A stretch of 8,818 nucleotides of DNA. It comes from Candidatus Heimdallarchaeota archaeon (GTDB lineage Archaea > Asgardarchaeota > Heimdallarchaeia > Heimdallarchaeales > Kariarchaeaceae). Under the pieces are notes generated by a model. It was not told the DNA's origin. It did not search any database and was given only the letters and a program-made list of their open reading frames with translations. Numbering within the stretch: the stretch's first letter is position 1; each line of letters starts with the position of its first letter. Shown here piece after piece: positions 1 through 6,341 of this stretch. Location: positions 1-8,818 of the forward strand of contig DAOUUM010000095.1 of the NCBI GenBank assembly GCA_030668165.1, given 5' to 3'. Made by a program: the position numbers and the translations under genes.

Positions 1-1
1 A

Positions 2-1648
2 GTGAGTAATAACACCGAGAATACAACTCTCTGGGCAATTAAACTCAGCGGTACTCACGGTCCCGATGTAATAGGGTTCAATCATCAGGATATCCCTCAT
101 ATCCAATCGAGAGATCCATTCAGTGATAGTTATACATTCACCAGTAAGAGCAAATTAATCCTTATTGAAAAAGTGGATACCAAATATGTCAGTCAGACTG
201 GCGACGAACTCAACGTTGATCGCAATACTCTTGTTGCCAAGAATGATCAGACTGTATTATTTGAGATCTCACTGGACAATCGATACAACTTTCCGTTGGA
301 AAATGTAACTGTGACCAAGAATTTTGATGAATGTGTAACAGGATACAATCCAGTGCCCCCATTTGCGGGACAGATAGATGGAACAGATATGCCACTGGTA
401 TGGAAAATTGACAAAATTGAGGCAAATTCAATCACTTCACTAATACTGGCTGTTGATCTGCATCCCTCATCATCAGACAAAGTGAAAACTGGAGAAATTG
501 ATGTTCTGGTCTCAGGTACTGATACCTTTACAGACCTTGAACCCAAAATTGATGCTGAGTGCGATAATGTTGAATTAGCTGTGAGTGTCAAGGAAACCGA
601 TCAACCTTCAATGTGGAATGTTAATGTTCAGTTCAAAAATGATTCTGAATTTGACACATTACTTGAAACTGTGGAGGTGGGAATTCCCTCAGAGACATTC
701 ATCAATGAGAAAATCAGTGATTATTTCAGCCCCAAGATAGATGGTGTTGCCTGGTCTAAAGAGGCAACCATCAAATCAAATGATTATCCAGAAATCAAGA
801 AAGAGTTCAAATATCAGGTAGATTATGAAGTCACAGCAACCAACGCAATAAAAATTCACAAAGAAACTGAATTACTTAATGTGGTTGAGATCTCATCAAA
901 CAAGGTATTTGAGCCAGAACAGGTGAATACTTACACAAGGTCTGATGTACAGTTCCATGTGGTAGTTAAAAATGAGGGTACCTCCAAAATCGGTAGATTA
1001 ACCTTTGACGAGATTATACCTCCGTATATCATGGTCAAATCCTTATCGATGGAAGGAAATCTGAATTTTGATCTTACCTCATCAATTGAGGGTCAAGAAG
1101 GATTGGACACAGTTAAACCTGAAAACATTGACACAGCAAGGAAGTTATTTGTTGATGTCAAATCGATCAATCTCATGCCTGGTTCAACTGTGAAATTAAT
1201 AGTGAACTGTGTATCTGAGAAACCCAAACCAAATCTTGATTACCTGGCACCTTCAATTGTGCAGGCATTTGCAGAGGTTCCAACTACATCATTCAAATAC
1301 AAGAGTGTGAACGTGGATCAACCACCAGGATTGATTGTGGCCTATAAAACCCGTTCATTCCAGTTCAATGCCAAATACCAGGCAACTGCCCAGAATCAGT
1401 ATGAGATAGCAATCAATGTGGAGAATAATGGTGCTGTGCCTCTGGAGAATGTATACATTACCCAGAATATTGGTAATTCCAAGTATCTTAATCATTCCCC
1501 AGTGGTTGTGACAGCTCTTGAGAAGAGTGGTAGTATCGAGCTATACATCAAGGCGATCAGGGTGAATGAGATTGTCAAGATACTGCTCAATGTGGAAACT
1601 CAGGGACCTCTAAGACAAATTCAACCAACTGTAAAAGTAGCAGATTAA
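2..1648 (+). CDS. Tandem beta-sandwich (DUF11/CARDB-like) repeat protein, possibly 5'-partial
   Basis: About 548 residues, almost wholly beta-strand in character. I see four recurring units, each starting with a strand pair around a V-x-N-x-G/N type turn: residues 85-107 (FEISLDNRYNFPLENVTVT), 205-228, 316-340 (VVVKNEGTSKIGRLTF) and 467-490 (INVENNGAVPLENVYIT). Each is followed 25-50 residues later by a strand resembling the 'w.i..l.pG.s..l.l.v' part of DUF11, clearest at 383-404 (INLMPGSTVKLIVNCV). These domains usually occur in cell-surface or S-layer-type proteins. Here there is no signal peptide, membrane helix or sorting signal, so the visible protein looks cytosolic. The reading frame begins with GTG at base 2, with a plausible start-like sequence (MSNNTENTT), but only one base precedes it, so the true start may lie outside the window. 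The HEAT-repeat gene follows on the same strand after 100 bp. The repeat architecture is clear; the function is unknown. An intracellular binding scaffold is my inference. Confidence 0.75.
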   Translation: MSNNTENTTLWAIKLSGTHGPDVIGFNHQDIPHIQSRDPFSDSYTFTSKSKLILIEKVDTKYVSQTGDELNVDRNTLVAKNDQTVLFEISLDNRYNFPLENVTVTKNFDECVTGYNPVPPFAGQIDGTDMPLVWKIDKIEANSITSLILAVDLHPSSSDKVKTGEIDVLVSGTDTFTDLEPKIDAECDNVELAVSVKETDQPSMWNVNVQFKNDSEFDTLLETVEVGIPSETFINEKISDYFSPKIDGVAWSKEATIKSNDYPEIKKEFKYQVDYEVTATNAIKIHKETELLNVVEISSNKVFEPEQVNTYTRSDVQFHVVVKNEGTSKIGRLTFDEIIPPYIMVKSLSMEGNLNFDLTSSIEGQEGLDTVKPENIDTARKLFVDVKSINLMPGSTVKLIVNCVSEKPKPNLDYLAPSIVQAFAEVPTTSFKYKSVNVDQPPGLIVAYKTRSFQFNAKYQATAQNQYEIAINVENNGAVPLENVYITQNIGNSKYLNHSPVVVTALEKSGSIELYIKAIRVNEIVKILLNVETQGPLRQIQPTVKVAD

Positions 1649-1712
1649 TAATACTATTAATTCTCGAAATCTGATTAACATACAAGAATGAAAATAATCA
1701 AACAAATTATAC

Positions 1713-1739
1713 AATATATCATAATCCATGTGATATATT
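1713..1739. promoter_or_regulatory. Inverted-repeat dyad over the HEAT-gene promoter
   Basis: A perfect 9-bp inverted repeat (AATATATCA, 9-bp spacer, TGATATATT) ends about 10 bp before the proposed GTG start at 1749. Both arms are TATA-like. If the left arm is the TATA box, the transcript would begin near 1743 and be almost leaderless, which is common in archaea. A dyad covering a TATA box is the expected layout for a repressor operator. AT-rich sequence makes short dyads likely by chance, so this remains a candidate. Confidence 0.35.
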
Positions 1740-1748
1740 TATTTTAAA

Positions 1749-2621
1749 GTGCTAAATCATAGAATTACTTTGAGTTCTAATGATATTCAAGTGATGAATT
1801 ATTGTCGGCAACTGTTGGATTTTGATCGCAAGATCAGAAGGCATGCAATGGGTAATCTACTCAAATTTGCAGATCCAATCTCAATACCGTTTCTAATAGA
1901 GCGGCTTGGTGATGAGGATACACTAGTAAAAACGGGAGCAGAGAATACACTTATCAAAATAGGAGAGGAGGCAGTAGTAGCATTATTCGAGCCGTTCAAA
2001 TCAGACGAGGCTGAAACCAGACTGAGAGCAGTTTTTGTATACAATGGAATAGAAACTGAGACCGCTCTTGAAAAACTAGTGGTTTTACTATATGACAAAG
2101 ACAGTGATGTGAGGGGTCTGGTGATCAAACGATTGGAGAAGAGTTTGACAAAAGAGGCATCCCATGAGTTGTGGAAAATTGCAAAGAAGTCTGATGAAGA
2201 AGAATTCATCAGAGAGATTGCATCAAAGCTTCTGTGTCAAAATGTAACCAGTATAGAAGATATCATATTGGAGGACATAAAATCAGAAAATCTAGATAAT
2301 GTATCCCTTGCAATAGGGAGTCAGCTATATCTGAAAATGCAACCACTTGGTCATGGGTATTTTACCAAATTTATAAAATCAAAAGTACCAGATATGAGAA
2401 TTCTGGCATTGATCTCCCACAGGGATTCCAAGGAGGCTTTAAAAATATCCAAGATAATGGTTAAGGATGAGGAGAGCGAGGTGAGGAAGGTGGCTGTTGA
2501 ACTAATTGGTGTTCATGGTGGCAAAAATGATCTGGATCTGTTAAATGATCTGAAAAATACCCCTTCCCTGGGTGTATGGCAGGTATCTAAAAAAGCCATT
2601 GAGGCGATTAATAAAAGATAA
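1749..2621 (+). CDS. HEAT-repeat (PBS-lyase-like) solenoid protein
   Basis: A 290-residue all-alpha protein built of about seven to eight HEAT-like helical pairs. The clearest are residues 43-73 (PISIPFLIERLGDEDTLVK then AENTLIKIG), 103-133 (LLYDKDSDVRGLVIKRLE), 137-163 and 226-256 (MVKDEESEVRKVAVELIG). The recurring 'D-x-(D/E)-x-x-V-R-x-x-A/V' turn is typical of this family. HEAT solenoids serve as protein-binding scaffolds; no catalytic domain, signal peptide or membrane segment is visible. The first in-frame stop upstream is at 1731-1733, so the start is GTG 1749 or the GTG/ATG pair at 1791/1794, just before the first repeat. I keep 1749 because it fits the upstream TATA-like element. The gene lies 100 bp after the beta-sandwich repeat gene on the same strand and converges with the next gene. 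The partner is unknown; the neighbouring repeat protein is a guess only. Confidence 0.85.
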   Translation: MLNHRITLSSNDIQVMNYCRQLLDFDRKIRRHAMGNLLKFADPISIPFLIERLGDEDTLVKTGAENTLIKIGEEAVVALFEPFKSDEAETRLRAVFVYNGIETETALEKLVVLLYDKDSDVRGLVIKRLEKSLTKEASHELWKIAKKSDEEEFIREIASKLLCQNVTSIEDIILEDIKSENLDNVSLAIGSQLYLKMQPLGHGYFTKFIKSKVPDMRILALISHRDSKEALKISKIMVKDEESEVRKVAVELIGVHGGKNDLDLLNDLKNTPSLGVWQVSKKAIEAINKR

Positions 2622-2646
2622 TAAAGATAAAATAATAAAAATATAT
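2622..2646 (-). terminator. T-rich tract after the 77-aa gene (minus strand)
   Basis: Between the convergent HEAT gene and the 77-aa gene the plus strand is A-rich, so the minus-strand transcript of the 77-aa gene ends in broken U-runs (TTTTTATTATTTTATC on the minus strand). Archaeal RNA polymerase terminates at such T-rich stretches without needing a hairpin. No comparable T-run serves the plus-strand HEAT gene here. Confidence 0.35.
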
Positions 2647-2668
2647 TAAATGCAAATATTCCTTGAAA

Positions 2669-2902
2669 TTAACAATTGGGATCTACATTTGGTCCAATAT
2701 CATGTCTTAGAATATCTACAAGAATCTGAAAATCGTCGTTCTTAAGATCAATCTCTCTGTTTGTATGAGATAGATATGTCTCTGCTGCAATCCTTTTCGC
2801 CTGTTCCAGTTCAAATGGTGTTAAAAATTTTCTCTCTGCAATAACATTTGCAATTGACCTTAGAACTGACAGTGTTATCTTAATCTCGTTATCCGCACTC
2901 AA
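2669..2902 (-). CDS. Small helical protein of unknown function (77 aa)
   Basis: I do not recognise this protein. It is 77 residues, charged and predicted mostly helical: a first helix around residues 5-24 (IKITLSVLRSIANVIAERK), a second around 28-44 (LTPFELEQAKRIAAETY) and a third around 54-68 (KNDDFQILVDILRHDI). It ends in PNVDPNC with a single terminal cysteine. No membrane segment or nucleic-acid-binding motif is evident. The only good start is TTG at 2900-2902: there is no in-frame ATG, and the frame stays open upstream. A strong TATA element on the same strand at 2936-2946 would start the transcript near 2914, about 12 nt before this TTG, which supports both the gene and the start. It converges with the HEAT gene. 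The coding call rests on the promoter and the plausible composition, so it is moderate. Confidence 0.55.
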   Translation of the reverse strand: MSADNEIKITLSVLRSIANVIAERKFLTPFELEQAKRIAAETYLSHTNREIDLKNDDFQILVDILRHDIGPNVDPNC

Positions 2903-2935
2903 TGGTAACCAACCTATAATTAATGTGGTGATTCT

Positions 2936-2946
2936 CCTTTTATATC
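2936..2946 (-). promoter_or_regulatory. TATA box for the 77-aa gene
   Basis: The minus strand reads GATATAAAAGG, a near-ideal archaeal TATA box, preceded by a purine-rich stretch (AAAAAAAGGAAA) that could act as the B-recognition element. Its centre is about 39 bp upstream of the TTG start, giving a predicted short leader of about 12 nt. Confidence 0.5.
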
Positions 2947-2997
2947 TTTCCTTTTTTTATCGACTGAAGTACAAAAATATTGAAACTGCACTTATTA

Positions 2998-3133
2998 ATT
3001 ATACGCAATAATTTGTGGAAATTGAAGAAAATGTGATCTAAACGAATCGTGGAATATCAGAATTTATGCCCTTCTACCCTAGTAATCGCTTGGTATTTGA
3101 CTATATTGAACCTATATACAAATTGCGTATAAT
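2998..3133. repeat. 12-bp perfect inverted repeat bounding 112 bp of non-coding DNA
   Basis: ATTATACGCAAT at 2998-3009 is the exact reverse complement of ATTGCGTATAAT at 3122-3133. The pair lies in the 289-bp gap between the ends of two minus-strand genes, where I see no convincing gene, tRNA or other RNA. It could be the terminal repeats of a small non-autonomous element of about 136 bp, two copies of an operator, or the closing stem of a structured RNA. No clear target-site duplication flanks it. Each arm also contains a TATA-like core. Confidence 0.4.
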
Positions 3134-3191
3134 AATTATATACTTGGAGCGAATTAGACTGTGCAGAGCGCGATTTGGTATAAATTTTATC

Positions 3192-3776
3192 TCAAATGGT
3201 CAGTGAATGATAGTAGCTCTCAATAATTCCCACTGGAAGGCCAATATCACGTAGTTTGTGTTTTATCTCCATCTCTTCCATGCCCTCACTCGAAAAAGTT
3301 GCTGCCAGCTCTTTGATCGTTTCAAATGTCTCCCAAGGAAAAATCTCCCAGGCCGAAGTCTCAACATTATAATAATCAGGGATCATTACTGAGCTCTTCT
3401 TAAAAAATAGTGTTGCGGTTTTAAGTTCCGCAGGATTTCTCAGCATCAGTGATTCAACTGCCATCTTAAGAGAAGCTCCAGAATCAGCAATATCGTCGAT
3501 AACCAGGACCTTCTTGCCATCTATCGGGATCTCGATATCCTGGGTTATTTTTGCATTGGCACTCATCTCACCAATCATCTCATAGGCCTCCACTTTCATA
3601 TTGGCAGTTTCTCTGAGTACAAAGAAATCAGCTAGTAGTCTTGCAGGGATCCAACCTCCACGTGCAATACCGATAACGATATCTGGTATGAAATTATCTT
3701 CCTTAATTTTCTCAAATAATTTGAGGGTTTCATTGTAGGACGACTCCCAGTTCATGTAATGATATTCAATGACCAT
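3192..3776 (-). CDS. Purine-type phosphoribosyltransferase (COG2236-like)
   Basis: This protein probably transfers phosphoribose from PRPP to a purine base (hypoxanthine, guanine or xanthine) in nucleobase salvage in the cytosol. The 13-residue PRPP-binding loop is complete at residues 90-102 (VLVIDDIADSGAS), with the paired acidic residues D94-D95. The pyrophosphate loop is at 36-42 (GIARGGW). The WEIFPWE motif at 143-149 matches the C-terminal region that contacts the base in bacterial and archaeal XGPRT/Hpt proteins. The length of 194 residues is slightly longer than usual because of a C-terminal helical tail (150-194). I choose ATG 3776 because a TATA box lies about 27 bp upstream, as expected for a leaderless mRNA; ATG 3755 (MNWESSY) is an alternative. 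The gene is divergent from the GTPase gene, with 134 bp between the two starts. The exact base specificity cannot be read from the sequence. Confidence 0.88.
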   Translation of the reverse strand: MVIEYHYMNWESSYNETLKLFEKIKEDNFIPDIVIGIARGGWIPARLLADFFVLRETANMKVEAYEMIGEMSANAKITQDIEIPIDGKKVLVIDDIADSGASLKMAVESLMLRNPAELKTATLFFKKSSVMIPDYYNVETSAWEIFPWETFETIKELAATFSSEGMEEMEIKHKLRDIGLPVGIIESYYHSLTI

Positions 3777-3797
3777 ACAAATTGCATTGGAAATAGG

Positions 3798-3807
3798 CTT
3801 ATAAAAA
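3798..3807 (-). promoter_or_regulatory. TATA box for the phosphoribosyltransferase gene
   Basis: The minus strand reads TTTTTATAAG, centred about 27 bp upstream of ATG 3776. This spacing places the transcription start at or within a few bases of the start codon, so the mRNA is predicted to be leaderless. No Shine-Dalgarno sequence is seen, which agrees. Confidence 0.5.
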
Positions 3808-3910
3808 TTATCCGAGAAAATTTCATAAAATAAAACATGAAAAAAATGAAAAAAAATTATTATCTAATTGGTCGATTTTAGCAACCTTAAAATTAAGGGA
3901 TGATATACTA

Positions 3911-4966
3911 ATGATTGGGATCTTTGTGGAAGAGAAAGCTATAAGCTCAAATGAATGGAAGGGGTACTTAAAAGAGCTGTATAACTGGGTTTCAGATAAA
4001 TATGAAAAATACGCCAATGGTGATATTGACAAGACCGAGTATGAAGAAAACCTAGCTTATTATCAAGAGGAATTGGAGAGGATAGATGCAAAGTTTAATC
4101 CTCCCCCCGTGGAAGTTGAAGATTCAACTGAGGAGGTCGAAGAGGCACCACCATCTGGTGCATTCCTCTCCCAAGACACCTTTGAAAACTTTTTTGGGAT
4201 CACTATTGAAGGTGAAGATCCCAAAAAAGAAGAAGAAGACATTCTTGAAGATATAATACTTGACACCCCATCCTATCACGATGAGTACAAGAACGACATC
4301 TCAGAGGAATTGGAAGAGATTGTTGAAAAAACCCATTCCAGTGATATGAGTGTTTATGCCGAGGAGGAACCACCTGCAGTTGAATTAGATTTTTCAGAAT
4401 TCAAACAGGATGATATGTTTACCATGAGTTTATTACTCATTGGTGACTCTGCAGTGGGTAGATCCTCAATAAGAAGAAATTTCATGGGTAAGAATTTTAT
4501 TCCAACGCACCTCACAACAATCGGAGCCACTATGGACAAGAAAAAAGCGATCTTCGACGAGAGGGAGTATGCATTAACCATAATTGATCTGGGCGGTCAG
4601 GATTTTTATGAGGGTGTGAGAAAGAACTTCTACCGTAATGTGTCTGGAGCCATTATTGTCTTCGATCTGACAAGGAGAGAAACATTCATGCGTCTAGATT
4701 ACTGGGCTCGGGAGTTCCTACGCAGTGTTAAGGAACTGAAACCATTCATAATTGTCGGAAACAAAGCCGATGAGAAGAAACGAAAGGTAACCAGAAAGGA
4801 GGGTGAGAAAGTTGCTCTTAATTTTTCAAGATTCACCATGCCAAAATTCAGGGTTCGTTATTTTGAAACCTCGGCAAAGGATACCCTAAACATTCATGAG
4901 ATATTCAGTAGGATATGTAATGAGATCAGATTATTTGAGAAATTTAAAACAAAATTAGCTGACTGA
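3911..4966 (+). CDS. Rab/Ras/Arf-like small GTPase with long acidic N-terminal extension and altered P-loop
   Basis: The C-terminal domain (residues about 172-345) is a Ras-superfamily G domain: G1 GDSAVGRSS (178-186), switch I threonine in TTIG (202-205), G3 DLGGQ (226-230, the Arf-like form, catalytic-type glutamine kept), G4 NKAD (284-287) and G5 ETSAK (319-323). Such domains switch between GDP- and GTP-bound states and recruit effectors. The P-loop lysine is arginine (R184, codon AGA 4460-4462), which normally cripples nucleotide binding. Residues 1-65 are charged and helical, with several aromatics; 66-168 are very rich in Asp/Glu and Pro and probably disordered. No C-terminal cysteine for lipidation is present (it ends KTKLAD), and there is no membrane helix. 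ATG 3911 is preceded by an AGGGATGAT stretch resembling a Shine-Dalgarno. The chemoreceptor-like gene starts 80 bp downstream on the same strand. The G domain is certain; activity and role are open. Confidence 0.93.
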   Translation: MIGIFVEEKAISSNEWKGYLKELYNWVSDKYEKYANGDIDKTEYEENLAYYQEELERIDAKFNPPPVEVEDSTEEVEEAPPSGAFLSQDTFENFFGITIEGEDPKKEEEDILEDIILDTPSYHDEYKNDISEELEEIVEKTHSSDMSVYAEEEPPAVELDFSEFKQDDMFTMSLLLIGDSAVGRSSIRRNFMGKNFIPTHLTTIGATMDKKKAIFDEREYALTIIDLGGQDFYEGVRKNFYRNVSGAIIVFDLTRRETFMRLDYWAREFLRSVKELKPFIIVGNKADEKKRKVTRKEGEKVALNFSRFTMPKFRVRYFETSAKDTLNIHEIFSRICNEIRLFEKFKTKLAD

Positions 4967-4977
4967 TATTTATATCA
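4964..4977 (+). promoter_or_regulatory. Palindromic TATA element between the GTPase and MCP genes
   Basis: TGATAT-TT-ATATCA is a perfect dyad with 6-bp arms that begins on the GTPase stop codon (TGA 4964-4966) and contains TTTATATC, a good TATA box. It would place a start for the MCP gene near 4998, with a leader of about 50 nt. A second T/A-rich candidate lies at 4983-4994 (TTATTAATATTT). The T-rich stretch at 4979-4990 may also end GTPase transcripts. Confidence 0.35.
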
Positions 4978-5046
4978 AGATTTTATTAATATTTGATAGG
5001 GTTTTCCCCGAAAGGAATAATAATAAACAATCTAAGCAGTAGTTAG

Positions 5047-6087
5047 ATGGCAGATTTCTTTAATTTAGGTGCAGATTTTACCAGCTTGATATTGTATTTA
5101 TTTATCTTCATAGGGATATTACTAGTTTTATCAATTTTACTCAGAGGTAGAATTATTATCTACGTATTCATAGTAATGACATTTGTAGCCATCACAACCC
5201 TGGGTGGATTGATACTGATCCAAAATTATGGGGATGGAACCTTAAACAATTCTGTAATGATCCTGATAGGTACTATTCTGGTATCATCAATTATACCTAT
5301 CCTGGGAATTAGTCGTATGATACTTCAACCCCTGAAATATGTAACCAAAAAGGCAAAAGACCAGTCTCAGGGCAATTTTACACTTGAAGCTGGAACCAGT
5401 GTAAGAGGGATCGGGGAAACTCGATCACTCATCTATTCCTCAAATGATCTATCCAAGAAACTAAGAGGTATGCTTATCAGTGTCAAGAATTCCAACACTG
5501 ACCTGAACACCGCTGCAGAAACCCTTGCTGCCAGTTCAGAGGAGGTAGCTGCAACAACAGAAGAGGTGACCGCAACTGTTCAGACAATTGCAGAGGGTGC
5601 AATTGATCAGGTCAGAAGGCTTGAACTGGTATCAAGAATCCTTAGTGAGATGATGTCTGTGACAGAGGAATCTATTAGAGAGATTAATCAGACCTCAAAA
5701 ATCACACTAGATCTGTCAGAACAAACCAATCTTGTCTCGCTCAATGCCGCTATCGAGGCTTCAAAAGCTGGTGAGCAGGGAATTGGTTTCACAGTCGTTG
5801 CAGATCATGTGAGACAGTTATCAGTCGAATCAAAATCTGCTGCAAATTCAATTAATCAGATTGTAAAACGAATCTCATTAAGAATGGGAGATTCTGTAAA
5901 TAGTATTGTTGACGCTGTCGACAAGATCGCAGGCGTTGCAGAGAATACTGCTGCATCATCACAGGAGGCCGCTGCCGCTGCTGAGGAACAATCTGCAAGT
6001 CTGCAGGAGATAACCGATCAGGCACAAAAATTGACCATGCTCTCTGATACTACAACTAACTTGTTAAATGATTTTAGATTGGATTAA
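5047..6087 (+). CDS. Methyl-accepting chemotaxis-type signalling protein, no sensor domain
   Basis: A 346-residue membrane signalling protein. There are three predicted TM helices: 13-33, 36-59 and 70-90. Only about ten residues lie between TM2 and TM3, so there is no extracellular ligand-binding domain. A HAMP-like linker follows (about 91-145, with the usual proline at P95). The rest is the MCP coiled-coil hairpin. Its tip is well conserved (SEQTNLVSLNAAIEA, 224-238, then AGEQGIGF and VVADHVRQL), the region that in known receptors contacts CheA and CheW. Methylation-type sequences are visible on both arms: SSEEVAATTEEV (163-174) and SSQEAAAAAEEQSAS (304-318). Each arm spans about 97 residues, or 14 heptads, near the short 28-heptad class. 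No CheR pentapeptide tail is present. It follows the small GTPase gene by 80 bp and ends interlocked with the convergent RHH gene. It may sense membrane state or an unknown partner; no che genes are in view. Confidence 0.9.
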   Translation: MADFFNLGADFTSLILYLFIFIGILLVLSILLRGRIIIYVFIVMTFVAITTLGGLILIQNYGDGTLNNSVMILIGTILVSSIIPILGISRMILQPLKYVTKKAKDQSQGNFTLEAGTSVRGIGETRSLIYSSNDLSKKLRGMLISVKNSNTDLNTAAETLAASSEEVAATTEEVTATVQTIAEGAIDQVRRLELVSRILSEMMSVTEESIREINQTSKITLDLSEQTNLVSLNAAIEASKAGEQGIGFTVVADHVRQLSVESKSAANSINQIVKRISLRMGDSVNSIVDAVDKIAGVAENTAASSQEAAAAAEEQSASLQEITDQAQKLTMLSDTTTNLLNDFRLD

Positions 6088-6293
6088 TTATTTTCTTCCT
6101 GAAGGTGTTTTACTTCTGGTCCCCAGGTGATAAGATCCTGAATTGCCTCCCGGATTAGCTCAGCCCTGTTTGTATAGACACCATTTTTTACCAGTTTTTC
6201 GATAATATCTAACATCCCCTGTGGGAGCTTGAAAGTAATGGGGTTGAGTTTGTCTTCAGAATTTTCTGTCACAATACCACTTAGATTCTTCAT
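6084..6293 (-). CDS. Ribbon-helix-helix (CopG/Arc-type) DNA-binding protein
   Basis: A short (69-residue) transcription-factor-like protein. Numbered from ATG 6293, a flexible N-terminus (1-18) leads to the beta strand ITFKLP (19-24), helix A around 25-37 (MLDIIEKLVKNG) and helix B around 41-56 (NRAELIREAIQDLI). The 'G-x-Y-x-N-R-A-E-L-I-R-E-A-I' turn-helix pattern is typical of archaeal ribbon-helix-helix regulators, which dimerise so that the paired strands enter the DNA major groove. The start region reads TTG GTG ATG (6299-6291); I choose the ATG, the other two adding at most two residues. The gene lies 85 bp downstream of enolase on the same strand, so read-through from enolase is possible. 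Its stop overlaps that of the convergent MCP gene. No toxin gene is adjacent, so an antitoxin role is unlikely from context. The target is unknown; self-regulation would be typical. Confidence 0.85.
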   Translation of the reverse strand: MKNLSGIVTENSEDKLNPITFKLPQGMLDIIEKLVKNGVYTNRAELIREAIQDLITWGPEVKHLQEENN

Positions 6294-6341
6294 CACCAAA
6301 TCAATAAAAACTAAATGTTTCGATTGTGTGTAAATGATACT

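Noticed and set aside
247..591. 114-codon minus-strand frame inside the beta-sandwich gene
   Set aside because: Antisense shadow; the plus-strand frame has coherent repeat structure throughout.
1799..2209. 136-codon minus-strand frame inside the HEAT gene
   Set aside because: Ser-rich antisense shadow of a convincing HEAT-repeat coding region.
3066..3206. 46-codon plus-strand frame from ATG 3066 (starts MPFYPSNRLV)
   Set aside because: It has no Shine-Dalgarno and no well-placed TATA box, an odd Ile/Arg-rich composition, and runs into the 3' end of the phosphoribosyltransferase gene on the other strand. It looks like chance.
4979..5022. GGGTTTTCCCC / GAAAGGAA structure as a riboswitch before the MCP gene
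   Set aside because: Only stems of three to four pairs can be formed and no known aptamer consensus is recognisable.
6084..6299. Ribbon-helix-helix gene as the antitoxin of a toxin-antitoxin pair
   Set aside because: The flanking genes are enolase and an MCP; no small toxin-like gene (ParE, RelE, MazF or PIN type) is adjacent.
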